This document shows positions 26,572-35,000 of a stretch of 64,000 nt of DNA, piece by piece (the first letter of the stretch is position 1; each line of letters starts with the position of its first letter). The position numbers and the translations under genes are program-made. Source of the stretch: Acinetobacter sp. LoGeW2-3 (GTDB taxonomy: Bacteria; Pseudomonadota; Gammaproteobacteria; Pseudomonadales; Moraxellaceae); assembly GCF_002688565.1 (NCBI RefSeq), contig NZ_CP024011.1, forward strand, positions 992,001-1,056,000, given 5' to 3'. Under the pieces are notes generated by a model. The model saw nothing but the letters and a program-made list of their open reading frames with translations, was not told the DNA's origin and ran no database searches.

Positions 26572-28086
26572 TTAGTCTTTTAATTTCGCAGCTTTTGCTT
26601 TAACAGTTGCGATGTCACCATTGACTGCTTTAGTCATACGCATACCGTAATCTGCATCTGCCTTATAGAAGTAAGACAACATGATGTGCTTGGTTTCTGA
26701 ATCTTTGACATTGCCAAGGTCAGCAGCCAGGTTCATGATCAGGTCATCTTTTTCTTTGGCAGTGTATGAACGGTAAAGGTCACCTGCCTGCTTGAAGTTT
26801 TGCTCTTTAGTACCGATCTGTTGAACATGACCAGTCAATGGCGTTTCAACTGCACGCGCTTTTTCAGTTGCCGGTTTTGGCTCTTTACGGCTTGGCTCAT
26901 AGTTCACATCAGAATCACGCTCACCAACATTCATGTGACCTTCCTGGTTATTGTTGTTCACATTCACCACTGGACGGTTTACTGGAATTTGCTGATGGTT
27001 CGCACCTAGACGGTACATTTGCGTATCTGAGTAAGAGAAGATACGACCTTGAAGCAAACGGTCTTCAGATGGTTCGATACCAGGAACCAGGTTGCCTGGT
27101 GCAAATGCAGCCTGTTCAGTTTCATTGAAGAAGTTCTTCGGCATACGGTTTAGCGTCAATGTACCGACTTTCACTTCTGGAACCAGATTGGTTGGCCAGA
27201 TTTTGGTTGGGTCTAGCGGATCGAAATCAAAGCTGTTCAGATCTTTAGGATCAAGCACCTGAATATACAAATCCCATTTCGGGAAGTTACCCGCATAGAT
27301 GTTGTTATAAAGATCGTTGGTCAAGTGGTTAAAATCTTTACCTTGTTGCACAGCCGCTTCTTTGACGTTTAAGCCCTTCACGCCCTGTTTAGAGCGGAAG
27401 TTGAACTTCACGTACTTGTATTCGCCTTTGTCGTTATACAGTTTGTAGGCATGTACACCGAAACCGTCCTGTTCGCGGTAGCTGGTTGGGACACCTTGCT
27501 TGCCATAAACATAAGTCAGCATGTTGGTTGCCCAAGGCTGGCTAGACAGGAAGTCAAACACACGGTTGGCATCTTGTACGTTGGTGACCGGGCTTGGTTT
27601 CATCGCGTGGATGAAGTCCGGGAACTTGATCGCGTCACGGATAAAGAAGACTGGCGTCTGGTTACCGACTAAGTCCCAGTTACCTTCCTGAGTATAGAAT
27701 TTGATGGCAAATCCATGCGGGTCACGTAGAGTTTCTGGTGAACCTTTACCGTGAATGACGGTAGACATACGCACAAAAACTGGAGTTTTGGTGCCGGCCT
27801 TGAATAGAGACGCAATCGTTAAATCAGACAGATCTTTAGTCGTGACGAATTCACCATAAGCCCCCGTACCACGTGCGTGAACCACACGTTCAGGAATACG
27901 CTCACGGCCAAAACGTTGTAGTTTTTGAACCAGTTGCACATCCTGCAGCAAAGTTGGACCTTGTGGACCCGCAGTGATCGAGTTCTGGTTGTCACCGACT
28001 GGTGCCCCGTTATCTTTGGTTAATGGTGCAGCTTGGGCAGCTGTCACCGTTGCAAGCATTGCAACAAGTAATGAACGCTTAAACAT
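26572..28086 (-). CDS. katB: Periplasmic haem catalase (KatB-like)
   Basis: Converts H2O2 to water and O2. The 504-residue monofunctional catalase has a Sec signal peptide (MFKRSLLVAML...AQA), so it acts in the periplasm. Catalytic His70 lies in RVVHARGTGAYG, distal Asn142 in GNQTPVFFIRD, and the haem-ligand Tyr in FSYSDTQ. The usual second Asn of GNN is Gln here. The small-subunit length and exported state match P. aeruginosa KatB, and the ankyrin gene follows. ATG at 28086 after GAGAG. Confidence 0.93.
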   Translation of the reverse strand: MFKRSLLVAMLATVTAAQAAPLTKDNGAPVGDNQNSITAGPQGPTLLQDVQLVQKLQRFGRERIPERVVHARGTGAYGEFVTTKDLSDLTIASLFKAGTKTPVFVRMSTVIHGKGSPETLRDPHGFAIKFYTQEGNWDLVGNQTPVFFIRDAIKFPDFIHAMKPSPVTNVQDANRVFDFLSSQPWATNMLTYVYGKQGVPTSYREQDGFGVHAYKLYNDKGEYKYVKFNFRSKQGVKGLNVKEAAVQQGKDFNHLTNDLYNNIYAGNFPKWDLYIQVLDPKDLNSFDFDPLDPTKIWPTNLVPEVKVGTLTLNRMPKNFFNETEQAAFAPGNLVPGIEPSEDRLLQGRIFSYSDTQMYRLGANHQQIPVNRPVVNVNNNNQEGHMNVGERDSDVNYEPSRKEPKPATEKARAVETPLTGHVQQIGTKEQNFKQAGDLYRSYTAKEKDDLIMNLAADLGNVKDSETKHIMLSYFYKADADYGMRMTKAVNGDIATVKAKAAKLKD

Positions 28087-28202
28087 TTCTAAATCTCTCA
28101 ATTTAATACCTTTCCTGCATACAGCTAAGATACGTGAGAGCATAAAATAGATAAAACAGATAATTTTTATAATTATGATCGTGTTTTTAGATAGTTTAAA
28201 AC

Positions 28203-28217
28203 ATTATCAATGATAAT
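28203..28217. promoter_or_regulatory. Possible Fur-type operator in the katB-dtd spacer
   Basis: ATTATC-AAT-GATAAT is a perfect palindrome made of two Fur-type hexamers in outward orientation. It lies about 117 bp upstream of katB and 97 bp upstream of dtd. Iron or peroxide control is possible; the arrangement is not the classical 19-bp box. Confidence 0.3.
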
Positions 28218-28313
28218 CAATAAATTAAGCCCATTTTTTAGACATTAGCTTTATATCAGATGAGTCTAGTCTTGCTACAATGGCGACAATTTTGAATCTG
28301 ATTGAAATTGATT

Positions 28314-28754
28314 ATGCGTGCATTATTACAACGGGTACTGGAAGCCAAAGTCGTGGTCGATGGTGAAACCACCGGAGAAATTGGCAAAGGTATTCTGGTT
28401 TTTCTGGGCCTCGGTAAAGAAGATAATCTGGACAAAGGCAAAAAGCTGATTGATAAAATATTAAAATATCGCTTCTTTGATGATGAGCAAGGCAAGATGG
28501 GCTGGAATGTCAGTCAAGCCAATGGCGGTTTACTGCTGGTGTCCCAATTTACCTTGATGGCGCAAACCCAAAAAGGCTTACGTCCGGATTTTGGTCCAGC
28601 GATGCCACCTGCTGAAGCCAAAGCAATGTACGATCAGTTAGTGGATTATGCCAAGTCACAATTTGAAGGCGTACAAACTGGTGTTTTTGGCGCAGATATG
28701 AAAGTGCATCTGGTTAATGATGGGCCGGTAACGTTTAATCTGGAAGTTGAATAA
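28314..28754 (+). CDS. dtd: D-aminoacyl-tRNA deacylase
   Basis: Removes D-amino acids (and Gly from tRNA-Ala) from mischarged tRNA. The 146-residue protein has MRALLQRV, the SQFTL motif with the nucleophilic Thr, and NDGPVT with the Gly-cisPro motif near the C-terminus. ATG at 28314; an in-frame TTG at 28302 is less likely. A terminator follows. Confidence 0.94.
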   Translation: MRALLQRVLEAKVVVDGETTGEIGKGILVFLGLGKEDNLDKGKKLIDKILKYRFFDDEQGKMGWNVSQANGGLLLVSQFTLMAQTQKGLRPDFGPAMPPAEAKAMYDQLVDYAKSQFEGVQTGVFGADMKVHLVNDGPVTFNLEVE

Positions 28755-28774
28755 TCAAAAGTTTCGCTGCATCC

Positions 28775-28803
28775 AAAAGCCCTTAATGTTGAGGGCTTTT
28801 TTC
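28775..28803 (+). terminator. Terminator after dtd
   Basis: AAAAGCCCT/AGGGCTTTT with an 8-nt loop and T-run. Confidence 0.88.
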
Positions 28804-28953
28804 TGAAAGCTACATGACATTTTTATGGAATAAGATACGCGGAAAAGTCATCAGCAACTGTTTGAGGCAGAACTAAATATAAAAATAAATGGTTCTGCGA
28901 TTAATCAAATAGCAGATGCCATATGCCGAGTTTTGATGATGACAATGCCTTTG

Positions 28954-28979
28954 GTTACTTTGGGCGAAACCAAAGTAAC
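28954..28979. repeat. Perfect hairpin in a gene-free stretch
   Basis: GTTACTTTGG/CCAAAGTAAC with a GCGAAA loop. Hairpins with this GTTACTTTGG theme recur between genes in many proteobacteria, so it may be part of an interspersed repeat. The rest of 28804-29030 shows no gene that I can support. Confidence 0.5.
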
Positions 28980-29030
28980 AAGAGAAACAATGCTGATTTT
29001 TTAATGAATAATGAAAAGATTCCACAAAGA

Positions 29031-29063
29031 AAAAAATTAAGGAGCCCACATAAGGCCCCTTAA
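29031..29063 (-). terminator. Terminator after the SCP2 gene
   Basis: On the minus strand TTAAGGGGCC pairs with GGCTCCTTAA (one G-U) and T6 follows. Confidence 0.85.
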
Positions 29064-29095
29064 TCAAAAAATACAGCTACAAAAGAAATGATTGC

Positions 29096-29575
29096 TTATT
29101 TACCAGTCTTATCTTTAATAAACTGACGTACCAGTTTTACTTTTTCTTTGACTGGTTTTGGCAGTTTAGGCGGAATCATTTTCGCCACTTGATTAAACCA
29201 AACCAGAAGGCCAAAATCTCCTTCCATCTTGATGCTGCCGTTTTGCATACCAGTCATAAATGCAGTTGGGTCACCTTTCATTAAGGTTTTTACGCCCTGC
29301 TCGCTGTCGGCAAACTGCAACACAAAATCTGCTGGTTCAGCATTACCTGACACGGTATCAATCTGGCCGTTATTAACAATAATCTGGCGAGCTAGACCTT
29401 CATCAGTACCGATCTGGATACGGAACTGACGCTCATGGACCAATTCAATAAATTTTGGACTGGTACGCGCCAACTGCTTCATACGCAAAGCCAAGCCTGC
29501 AACCAGTAAATCAAGCGGGTCGGTACTGATATCGACTAAAGGAAGTTTCAGGACAGGAATTGACGACAGTTTCAT
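29096..29575 (-). CDS. SCP2 sterol-binding domain protein
   Basis: A 159-residue protein whose middle (about 45-120) has the SCP2 fold pattern: RFRIQIGTDEGLARQIIVNNG, then DFVLQFADSEQGVKTLMKGDPTAF and GSIKMEGD. SCP2 domains bind hydrophobic ligands. A related protein, UbiJ, organises ubiquinone synthesis, but this one is shorter and lacks the UbiJ context, so ligand and role are open. ATG at 29575. Confidence 0.82.
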   Translation of the reverse strand: MKLSSIPVLKLPLVDISTDPLDLLVAGLALRMKQLARTSPKFIELVHERQFRIQIGTDEGLARQIIVNNGQIDTVSGNAEPADFVLQFADSEQGVKTLMKGDPTAFMTGMQNGSIKMEGDFGLLVWFNQVAKMIPPKLPKPVKEKVKLVRQFIKDKTGK

Positions 29576-29667
29576 GAGTTATGCCTATTGTAATTGTACG
29601 AAAATTGACAGCTATCCTAGCATAAATTGCAAGGAGGTTAAGCATGCAGTTTGTAGATGATCGTTAA

Positions 29668-29694
29668 CAAAAAATGCACCCGAAGGTGCATTTG
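29668..29694 (-). terminator. Terminator after the small membrane-protein gene
   Basis: AAATGCACC/GGTGCATTT with a TTCG loop on the minus strand, followed by T's. Confidence 0.85.
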
Positions 29695-29718
29695 TTTTTA
29701 TTGTTTTTAATAGCGCTG

Positions 29719-30054
29719 TTATCGGCTGGATAACTGTTGCTGATCATCTTCATAAACAGGCGTATGTTCGATGCAGCGGCGCTTGGCCAATGCACGCTCA
29801 GCACGACGATCTTCACGTAGTAACAGTAGAGTTACTATTACCATCACGCTCGATAATGCCGCTAAATAACCATAAGTCATTGGCAGTTCAAATAGCGTCT
29901 GTGTTCCCAGGCGGATGACTTCAATCAGCCCCCACGTAAACATTCCAGCCACCATAAAACTTAACCAGCGACGATACGGCGAGAAGAACACAACAAGTAC
30001 AGCAGCGGCTACCAGGCCAAAGCCCACAATTGTTGCTAAATTCGCTGTTACCAT
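29719..30054 (-). CDS. Small hypothetical membrane protein
   Basis: A 111-residue protein with three hydrophobic helices (about 6-22, 29-45 and 62-80) and a charged, arginine-rich C-terminal tail. I do not recognise a family. The ATG at 30054 is preferred over an upstream start because GGAGGGG lies just before it. Monocistronic with a terminator. Confidence 0.7.
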   Translation of the reverse strand: MVTANLATIVGFGLVAAAVLVVFFSPYRRWLSFMVAGMFTWGLIEVIRLGTQTLFELPMTYGYLAALSSVMVIVTLLLLREDRRAERALAKRRCIEHTPVYEDDQQQLSSR

Positions 30055-30416
30055 AAAATCCCCTCCGTCCAACCCCAGACTATGCAAGCAATGCAGCAGT
30101 TCTGATGATTGAATGTCCTAAAACCCACTTCGTGGAATATATTGATTTGTCTCTCTATGCCAGCATTATGATGAGTTTTTTGACTAAAAAAAGTCCTTTA
30201 ATTCTCTACAACGACATATCCTGTCGCGAGATTATTTTGTCATTACATTTTTTATTTTTAGAGTTTTTCCGAAACATTTGCCCCATCAATGCTGGCGTGT
30301 CATTACAAAATAAATAGCGTTTTTCTGGACTAAAAAAATTATTTTTCCGTTTAAGATGATCGGTATATTTCTATACAGCTCTCGCTACTATTCTTCAAAT
30401 CGGGATAGATCACTAT
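30055..30416. other. AT-rich gene-free stretch
   Basis: No supported gene. It contains an imperfect long-range inverted repeat, GCCAGCATTATGATG (30160-30174) against CATCAATGCTGGC (30284-30296), and two GACTAAAAAAA direct repeats. The small frame at 30105-30317 has no ribosome site or family signal. Confidence 0.4.
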
Positions 30417-30446
30417 AAAAAAACGCGGCCATTAGGCCACGTTTTT
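30417..30446 (-). terminator. Terminator after serB
   Basis: AAAAACGTGGCC/GGCCGCGTTTTT with a TAAT loop on the minus strand. Confidence 0.87.
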
Positions 30447-30465
30447 AGCTTAAAAATACTGAATA

Positions 30466-31692
30466 TCAGGCACGGCTCAGATCTTTATCATGCACACCAA
30501 GTAGGTACAGCACCCCATCCAGACCGACACTAGAAATCGCCTGATTGGCATTCTGACGTACCAGTGGCTTGGCACGGAAGGCCACACCTAAACCGGCAAT
30601 AGAAAGCATTGGCAAGTCATTGGCGCCATCACCCACAGCAATCGCCTGTTCCAGGGAAATCCCCATTTCTTCAGCAATGGTCATTAACAGATGGGCCTTA
30701 CGTGCGCCATCAACAATATGGCCTTTAACTTCACCTGTTACGATTCCGTCCTGAACATCCAAGACATTGGCATGTACTTCATCAATGCCCAACTTGGCTT
30801 GCAGATGCTCAGCAAAGTACTGGAAGCCGCCAGAAAGAATTGCTGTACGGTAACCCAGTGCTTTCAAGGTAGAGATCAGACGCTCTGCGCCTTCAGTAAT
30901 GGTCAGACGTTCTGCAATCTTCGGTAGTACAGATGCATCCATGCCTTTTAATAACGCTACACGCGCACGGAAGCTTTGCTGGAAGTCCAGCTCGCCCTGC
31001 ATGGCACGCTCAGTGATTTCAGCCACCTGCGCACCCACACCGGCTTCAATAGCCAACTCGTCAATCACTTCCTGCTCGATCAGGGTCGAGTCCATATCAA
31101 AACAGACCAGACGGCGGTTACGACGGTAAACATTATCTTCCTGTACCGCTACATCGACATTCAATGCAGTAGACAGGCTGAGACAGGCTGTACGCATTGC
31201 TGCGGCATCCAGCATCTGGCCTTTCAGGCTGAACTGTACGCAGGCACGTTTTGGTCCAGCATCTGCATTATCACCATCCAGCACCGGACGACCGGAGAGT
31301 CGGGTGACCGTTTCAATATTAAAGCCCTGGCTGGAGACAATTTGGGTCACGGCTTGCAGATGGGAAGCCTTTAATTCTGGGGCCAATGCAGTCACGATAT
31401 AGCGGGTCTGACCGCCTTCTTTGACCCATTGATTGTATTCTGTGATAGAGATCGGTTTAAAGCGCACTGTTAACCCGATATCATGTGCTAGAATCAGGAT
31501 TTCCTTCATGGCTAATGCGGTAGCGGTCTGGTCGTCCGAAGATACAACAATACCTAAGGTCAACTGGTTATGAATAACCGCTTGTCCAACATCCAGGATC
31601 TGTAAGGAATGAGCGGACAAAACCTGCATTAATCGTGTAAATTGATTAGGCTGGTCGGGTCCTAAGAATGATATAAGAATGATTTCTCGCAT
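30466..31692 (-). CDS. serB: Phosphoserine phosphatase
   Basis: Last step of serine synthesis. The 408-residue protein has an N-terminal ACT-like regulatory half (about 1-180) and a HAD phosphatase half opening with FDMDSTLIEQEVIDELA (nucleophile Asp near 197), then AILSGGFQYF and VGDGANDLPML. This is the long, ACT-containing SerB form found in Acinetobacter and pseudomonads. Divergent from the membrane protein gene at 31770, as E. coli serB is from smp. Confidence 0.94.
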   Translation of the reverse strand: MREIILISFLGPDQPNQFTRLMQVLSAHSLQILDVGQAVIHNQLTLGIVVSSDDQTATALAMKEILILAHDIGLTVRFKPISITEYNQWVKEGGQTRYIVTALAPELKASHLQAVTQIVSSQGFNIETVTRLSGRPVLDGDNADAGPKRACVQFSLKGQMLDAAAMRTACLSLSTALNVDVAVQEDNVYRRNRRLVCFDMDSTLIEQEVIDELAIEAGVGAQVAEITERAMQGELDFQQSFRARVALLKGMDASVLPKIAERLTITEGAERLISTLKALGYRTAILSGGFQYFAEHLQAKLGIDEVHANVLDVQDGIVTGEVKGHIVDGARKAHLLMTIAEEMGISLEQAIAVGDGANDLPMLSIAGLGVAFRAKPLVRQNANQAISSVGLDGVLYLLGVHDKDLSRA

Positions 31693-31769
31693 GAATTGAC
31701 TCGGGTCTGAGCTACAACTATTGTTAGAATCATAATCGAATTTGAATAGAATTGCCTTGGAAGTTTACG

Positions 31770-33023
31770 TTGAATGCGCCTAGACAAGGGCTATTTGCTA
31801 GCCTACTGATTATAAGTTTTGCCCTTCATACCTTCTTACTGGTATTGGCAACCACTCACCAGCTGAATGAAAACCGTGCCAGCCAAGGTCAGCTGATGAC
31901 CAGTCAACTGGTGACAGACAGCCTGGCTGAACTGGATCCGGCCAACCGTGTTTCACTGGCGTTACTGGCAAATCGTTATTCCACCAATCCAAGTGTTGCC
32001 TCAATTCGCATCCTGGATGCGAATGCTCAGGTTTTAGCCACTGGTGGTCTGACCAAAACCCGTGATGGTGAAGTTTTCGTCCGCGAAGCGTTGCTTAACG
32101 AGAAAAAAGTCGGTTCAGTGGAAATTACCCTGATCGAGCCAAGTATCGGTGAAATTCTGCGTACCCAGTGGATGGCGATTCTATTCTCCTTCATCCTGCA
32201 CGGTCTGTTGTGGTTAGCTTATCGTGCCATTGCTCGTCCAAGCCGCAGTGAATACCTGGCACGCATTAACAATGAATCACGTCTGAAATTTGAAATTCAG
32301 ACTCTGACTCAGGCACTGGAACAGGAAAAACACAATGCCGCACTGGCGATTGCTCAGGCACAGCAGTCTGTTCAAAATAAGCCGAAAGAAAAAGACAACG
32401 TGCCAGCTGTCGTGGAAAAAGATACCCTGTCACTGAGTATCCAGTTCTATGATCCGAAACAGCTACTGGATTCAGTGAATAAGACTGTGTCTGTACCTTA
32501 TTTCAACCTGTGTCAGATCTTTCTGAATAAGGCGACTGAGCTATGTGTGCAGCATTACAAGCTGAACAGCTCAGATGTCTGGACAGTACATAAGTTCGAT
32601 GAAAAAGGTGCAACGCTGAGTATTGCCGCAGACAAGCCGAATGCCCTCGCCTGCCTGACGCTGATCAGTTATGTATTCCAGCTCCTTTCAGAAGTTCTCT
32701 ACAAACGTTATCGTGAAGATAAACGCTTTGTATTGCAGACACGTAGTGCGATTGCGTCGAAAGTGGATGAAATGCAGCTGACTTCAAGTCAAGCGGCTGA
32801 ACGTCTGGTACAGCAACTGGTCGCACGTGAAAGCGCGGTGCATGTACCGAATGCCTTCCTGAAATCTATTTCTGATCACTATGAATTGGTCAGCATGCCA
32901 AATCCAACCAATGTCCTGACCCGTCATGCTTTCGTGATGAATGGTATGGATGCCGAGATGGCAGAACTGGCGCAGAGCTTCCGAACCGATATCCTGAAAT
33001 CGAAACAGTCCAAAGCCTCTTAA
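31770..33023 (+). CDS. Membrane protein divergent from serB (possibly Smp/YtjB-related)
   Basis: A 417-residue protein with an N-terminal membrane helix (about 9-27), a periplasmic sensor-like domain (about 28-130), a second helix (about 135-153), then a cytoplasmic coiled-coil and a C-terminal domain of unknown fold. The first half has the topology of E. coli Smp (YtjB), also next to serB; the second half is extra. The start is a TTG at 31770 preceded by GGAAG; an upstream TTG at 31752 is also in frame. Function unknown. Confidence 0.65.
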   Translation: MNAPRQGLFASLLIISFALHTFLLVLATTHQLNENRASQGQLMTSQLVTDSLAELDPANRVSLALLANRYSTNPSVASIRILDANAQVLATGGLTKTRDGEVFVREALLNEKKVGSVEITLIEPSIGEILRTQWMAILFSFILHGLLWLAYRAIARPSRSEYLARINNESRLKFEIQTLTQALEQEKHNAALAIAQAQQSVQNKPKEKDNVPAVVEKDTLSLSIQFYDPKQLLDSVNKTVSVPYFNLCQIFLNKATELCVQHYKLNSSDVWTVHKFDEKGATLSIAADKPNALACLTLISYVFQLLSEVLYKRYREDKRFVLQTRSAIASKVDEMQLTSSQAAERLVQQLVARESAVHVPNAFLKSISDHYELVSMPNPTNVLTRHAFVMNGMDAEMAELAQSFRTDILKSKQSKAS

Positions 33024-33038
33024 GAAGTTTGGAAAACG

Positions 33039-33069
33039 AAAAAGCCCGACTCTAAGCTCGGGCTTTTTT
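33039..33069. terminator. Bidirectional terminator
   Basis: AAAAAGCCCGA/TCGGGCTTTTT with an 8-nt loop between converging genes. Confidence 0.92.
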
Positions 33070-33089
33070 GTAATTCGTTTCTGCTGAAA

Positions 33090-34064
33090 TCAGTTGTGCT
33101 GATCATTCTCAGCGGGTGGTTTGGCTGCCCAATAAGTTGCCAAAGCCGGTCCGGAAATATTGTGCCAGAGACTGAAAATCGCACTTGGCAAAGCGGTCAT
33201 TGGTGAAGCAGCAAAATGCGTCGCCGCCAATGCCACACCTAGGCCTGAGTTCTGCATCCCGGCTTCAATCGATACCGCGCGGCAGTCAATTTCCTGTAGT
33301 TTAAAGATACGACCCGCCCAGTAGCCGAGTAAATAACCCAGCCCATTATGCAAGGCAACAATACCCAGAATCATCAGACCTGATTCCAGAATCTGGGTTT
33401 TACTGCCTGCAATAATCGCCGCCACAATCGCAACAATCGCCACCACAGATACCACCGGCATAATCTGGATATAAGCTTCAACTTTGGCTTTAAGAACACC
33501 ACGGACAATCAGACCTAAGATAATTGGGAACAGCACAACCTGTAGGATCGAGACCAGCATCGACATGGCATTGATTTCAATCCATTGACTAGCCAAAACA
33601 TAGAACACTGCTGGAGTCAGCAAAGGTGCGAGCAAGGTCGATACCGAAGTACAGGCCACTGATAAAGCCGTATTCCCCTTGGCCATATAGGTAATCACAT
33701 TCGATGCTGTGCCACCCGGACAGCAACCGACCAAGATCACGCCAATCGCAATTTCCGCAGGAAGCTGGAACAACTGACATAATAGAAAAGCCAGGCCCGG
33801 CATCACCACAAATTGCGCTACGACTCCAATTAATACTGCCTTCGGGCTTTGTAGCACACTCTTAAAATCACCCAAGGTCATGGTCATGCCCATACCAAAC
33901 ATGATGATCCCAAGCATCCATGGAATATAGGCTTTTAGCCAGACAAAGGCCTCAGGCACTACCATGGCAATGACTGAAAATAGAATCACCCACAAGGCGA
34001 AAGTTTTTTGAATAAATTGCGTAAATTTGAATAATGCCGACATGAGGGGGAGTCCATGTGTCAT
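33090..34064 (-). CDS. Bile acid:sodium symporter family transporter
   Basis: A membrane protein of 317-324 residues with about nine to ten hydrophobic helices. The segments GVILVGCCPGGTASNVITYMAKGN and SIEAGMQNSGLGVALA carry the two Na+-site crossover motifs of the BASS family. Substrates in bacteria vary (pantoate, pyruvate, taurocholate) and cannot be told here. Two ATGs are possible (34064 or 34043); neither has a good ribosome site. The second gives the more usual N-terminus MSALFKF. Confidence 0.87.
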   Translation of the reverse strand: MTHGLPLMSALFKFTQFIQKTFALWVILFSVIAMVVPEAFVWLKAYIPWMLGIIMFGMGMTMTLGDFKSVLQSPKAVLIGVVAQFVVMPGLAFLLCQLFQLPAEIAIGVILVGCCPGGTASNVITYMAKGNTALSVACTSVSTLLAPLLTPAVFYVLASQWIEINAMSMLVSILQVVLFPIILGLIVRGVLKAKVEAYIQIMPVVSVVAIVAIVAAIIAGSKTQILESGLMILGIVALHNGLGYLLGYWAGRIFKLQEIDCRAVSIEAGMQNSGLGVALAATHFAASPMTALPSAIFSLWHNISGPALATYWAAKPPAENDQHN

Positions 34065-34161
34065 AAAAGAAATATGCCGTGGCAGTCAGTACTGTCCACG
34101 ACTATTGAATTCAGCAGCTTAGCATACTCATGTGTAGGCAAGTTTTGCTTACGATAAAGGT

Positions 34162-34791
34162 TTAAGCAGCTTGAATGATGTCTTTCATATAAATGCGTTT
34201 TACACCCTGAGCCAGCATGTCCTGCCAGGCATGTTGCAGCGAACCATTCAGGTCAATGCCCTTAGTCGCATCGGAAATCACGAAAGTCTGGAAACCCAAC
34301 TTGCGTGCATCGATTGCTGTCCAGGCCACACAGAAATCAGTCGCAATCCCGACAATAAATACCGTGTCGATCCCACGTTCGCGCAGATAACCCGCCAAGC
34401 CGGTACTAGTCTTTTGATCCGCTTCCATAAAAGCAGAATAGCTGTCGATATGCGGATGGCAGCCCTTACGGATCACCAATTGCGCCTGTGGCAGATTTAA
34501 TTCTGGATGCAGCTCCGCATCTTCAGTGCCTTGCACACAGTGGCTTGGCCACAGTACTTGTGAGCCATAATCCAGCTGAATCATTTCATAAGGCGCTTTA
34601 TCTGCATGATTATCAGCAAAGGAAATGTGATTCTCTGGATGCCAGTCCTGAGTCAGCACGATATTGCTAAAGTACTGTCCTAGTTGATTGATATTCGGAA
34701 TGATCTGATCCGCCCCTGCGACTGCCAGATTACCACCTGGGGTAAATCCCTTCTGAACATCTACTACAATCAACGCGGCATTCTGCTGCAT
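34162..34791 (-). CDS. pncA: Nicotinamidase
   Basis: Hydrolyses nicotinamide to nicotinate, feeding PncB. The catalytic triad is visible: Asp11 (VVDVQKGF), Lys109 (IRKGCHPHIDSYSAF) and Cys154 (GIATDFCVAWTA). The metal site has D49-x-H51 in TQDWHPENH. The 209-residue length is normal for PncA and excludes most other isochorismatase-like hydrolases. ATG at 34791. Confidence 0.94.
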   Translation of the reverse strand: MQQNAALIVVDVQKGFTPGGNLAVAGADQIIPNINQLGQYFSNIVLTQDWHPENHISFADNHADKAPYEMIQLDYGSQVLWPSHCVQGTEDAELHPELNLPQAQLVIRKGCHPHIDSYSAFMEADQKTSTGLAGYLRERGIDTVFIVGIATDFCVAWTAIDARKLGFQTFVISDATKGIDLNGSLQHAWQDMLAQGVKRIYMKDIIQAA

Positions 34792-34961
34792 ACGCCCTCA
34801 TTCCTTGAAATCTTGATGATGCCCAAGCATAGCTTAAAAAGCCTGCTGATTTTTAGTCCCACTGACAAAAATAGAATGACTGCGCATTCGGATTAAAGTT
34901 ATAGCCAAACAGGGAAATCTAGAGAGATACGAGCCTTCAATAAGAAATTTTTAAGGCAATA

Positions 34962-34986
34962 AAAAAGCCTGCAGATGCAGGCTTTT
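34962..34986 (-). terminator. Terminator after the MFS gene
   Basis: AAAAGCCTGC/GCAGGCTTTT with a four-base loop; T's on both strands. Confidence 0.88.
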
Positions 34987-35000
34987 CAATTTTGTGATGC

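Noticed and set aside
28873..29067. 64-residue minus-strand frame
   Set aside because: It runs through a perfect hairpin repeat and a terminator and is most likely noncoding.
30105..30317. 70-residue frame between the small membrane-protein gene and serB
   Set aside because: Non-ATG start, no ribosome site and no family pattern.
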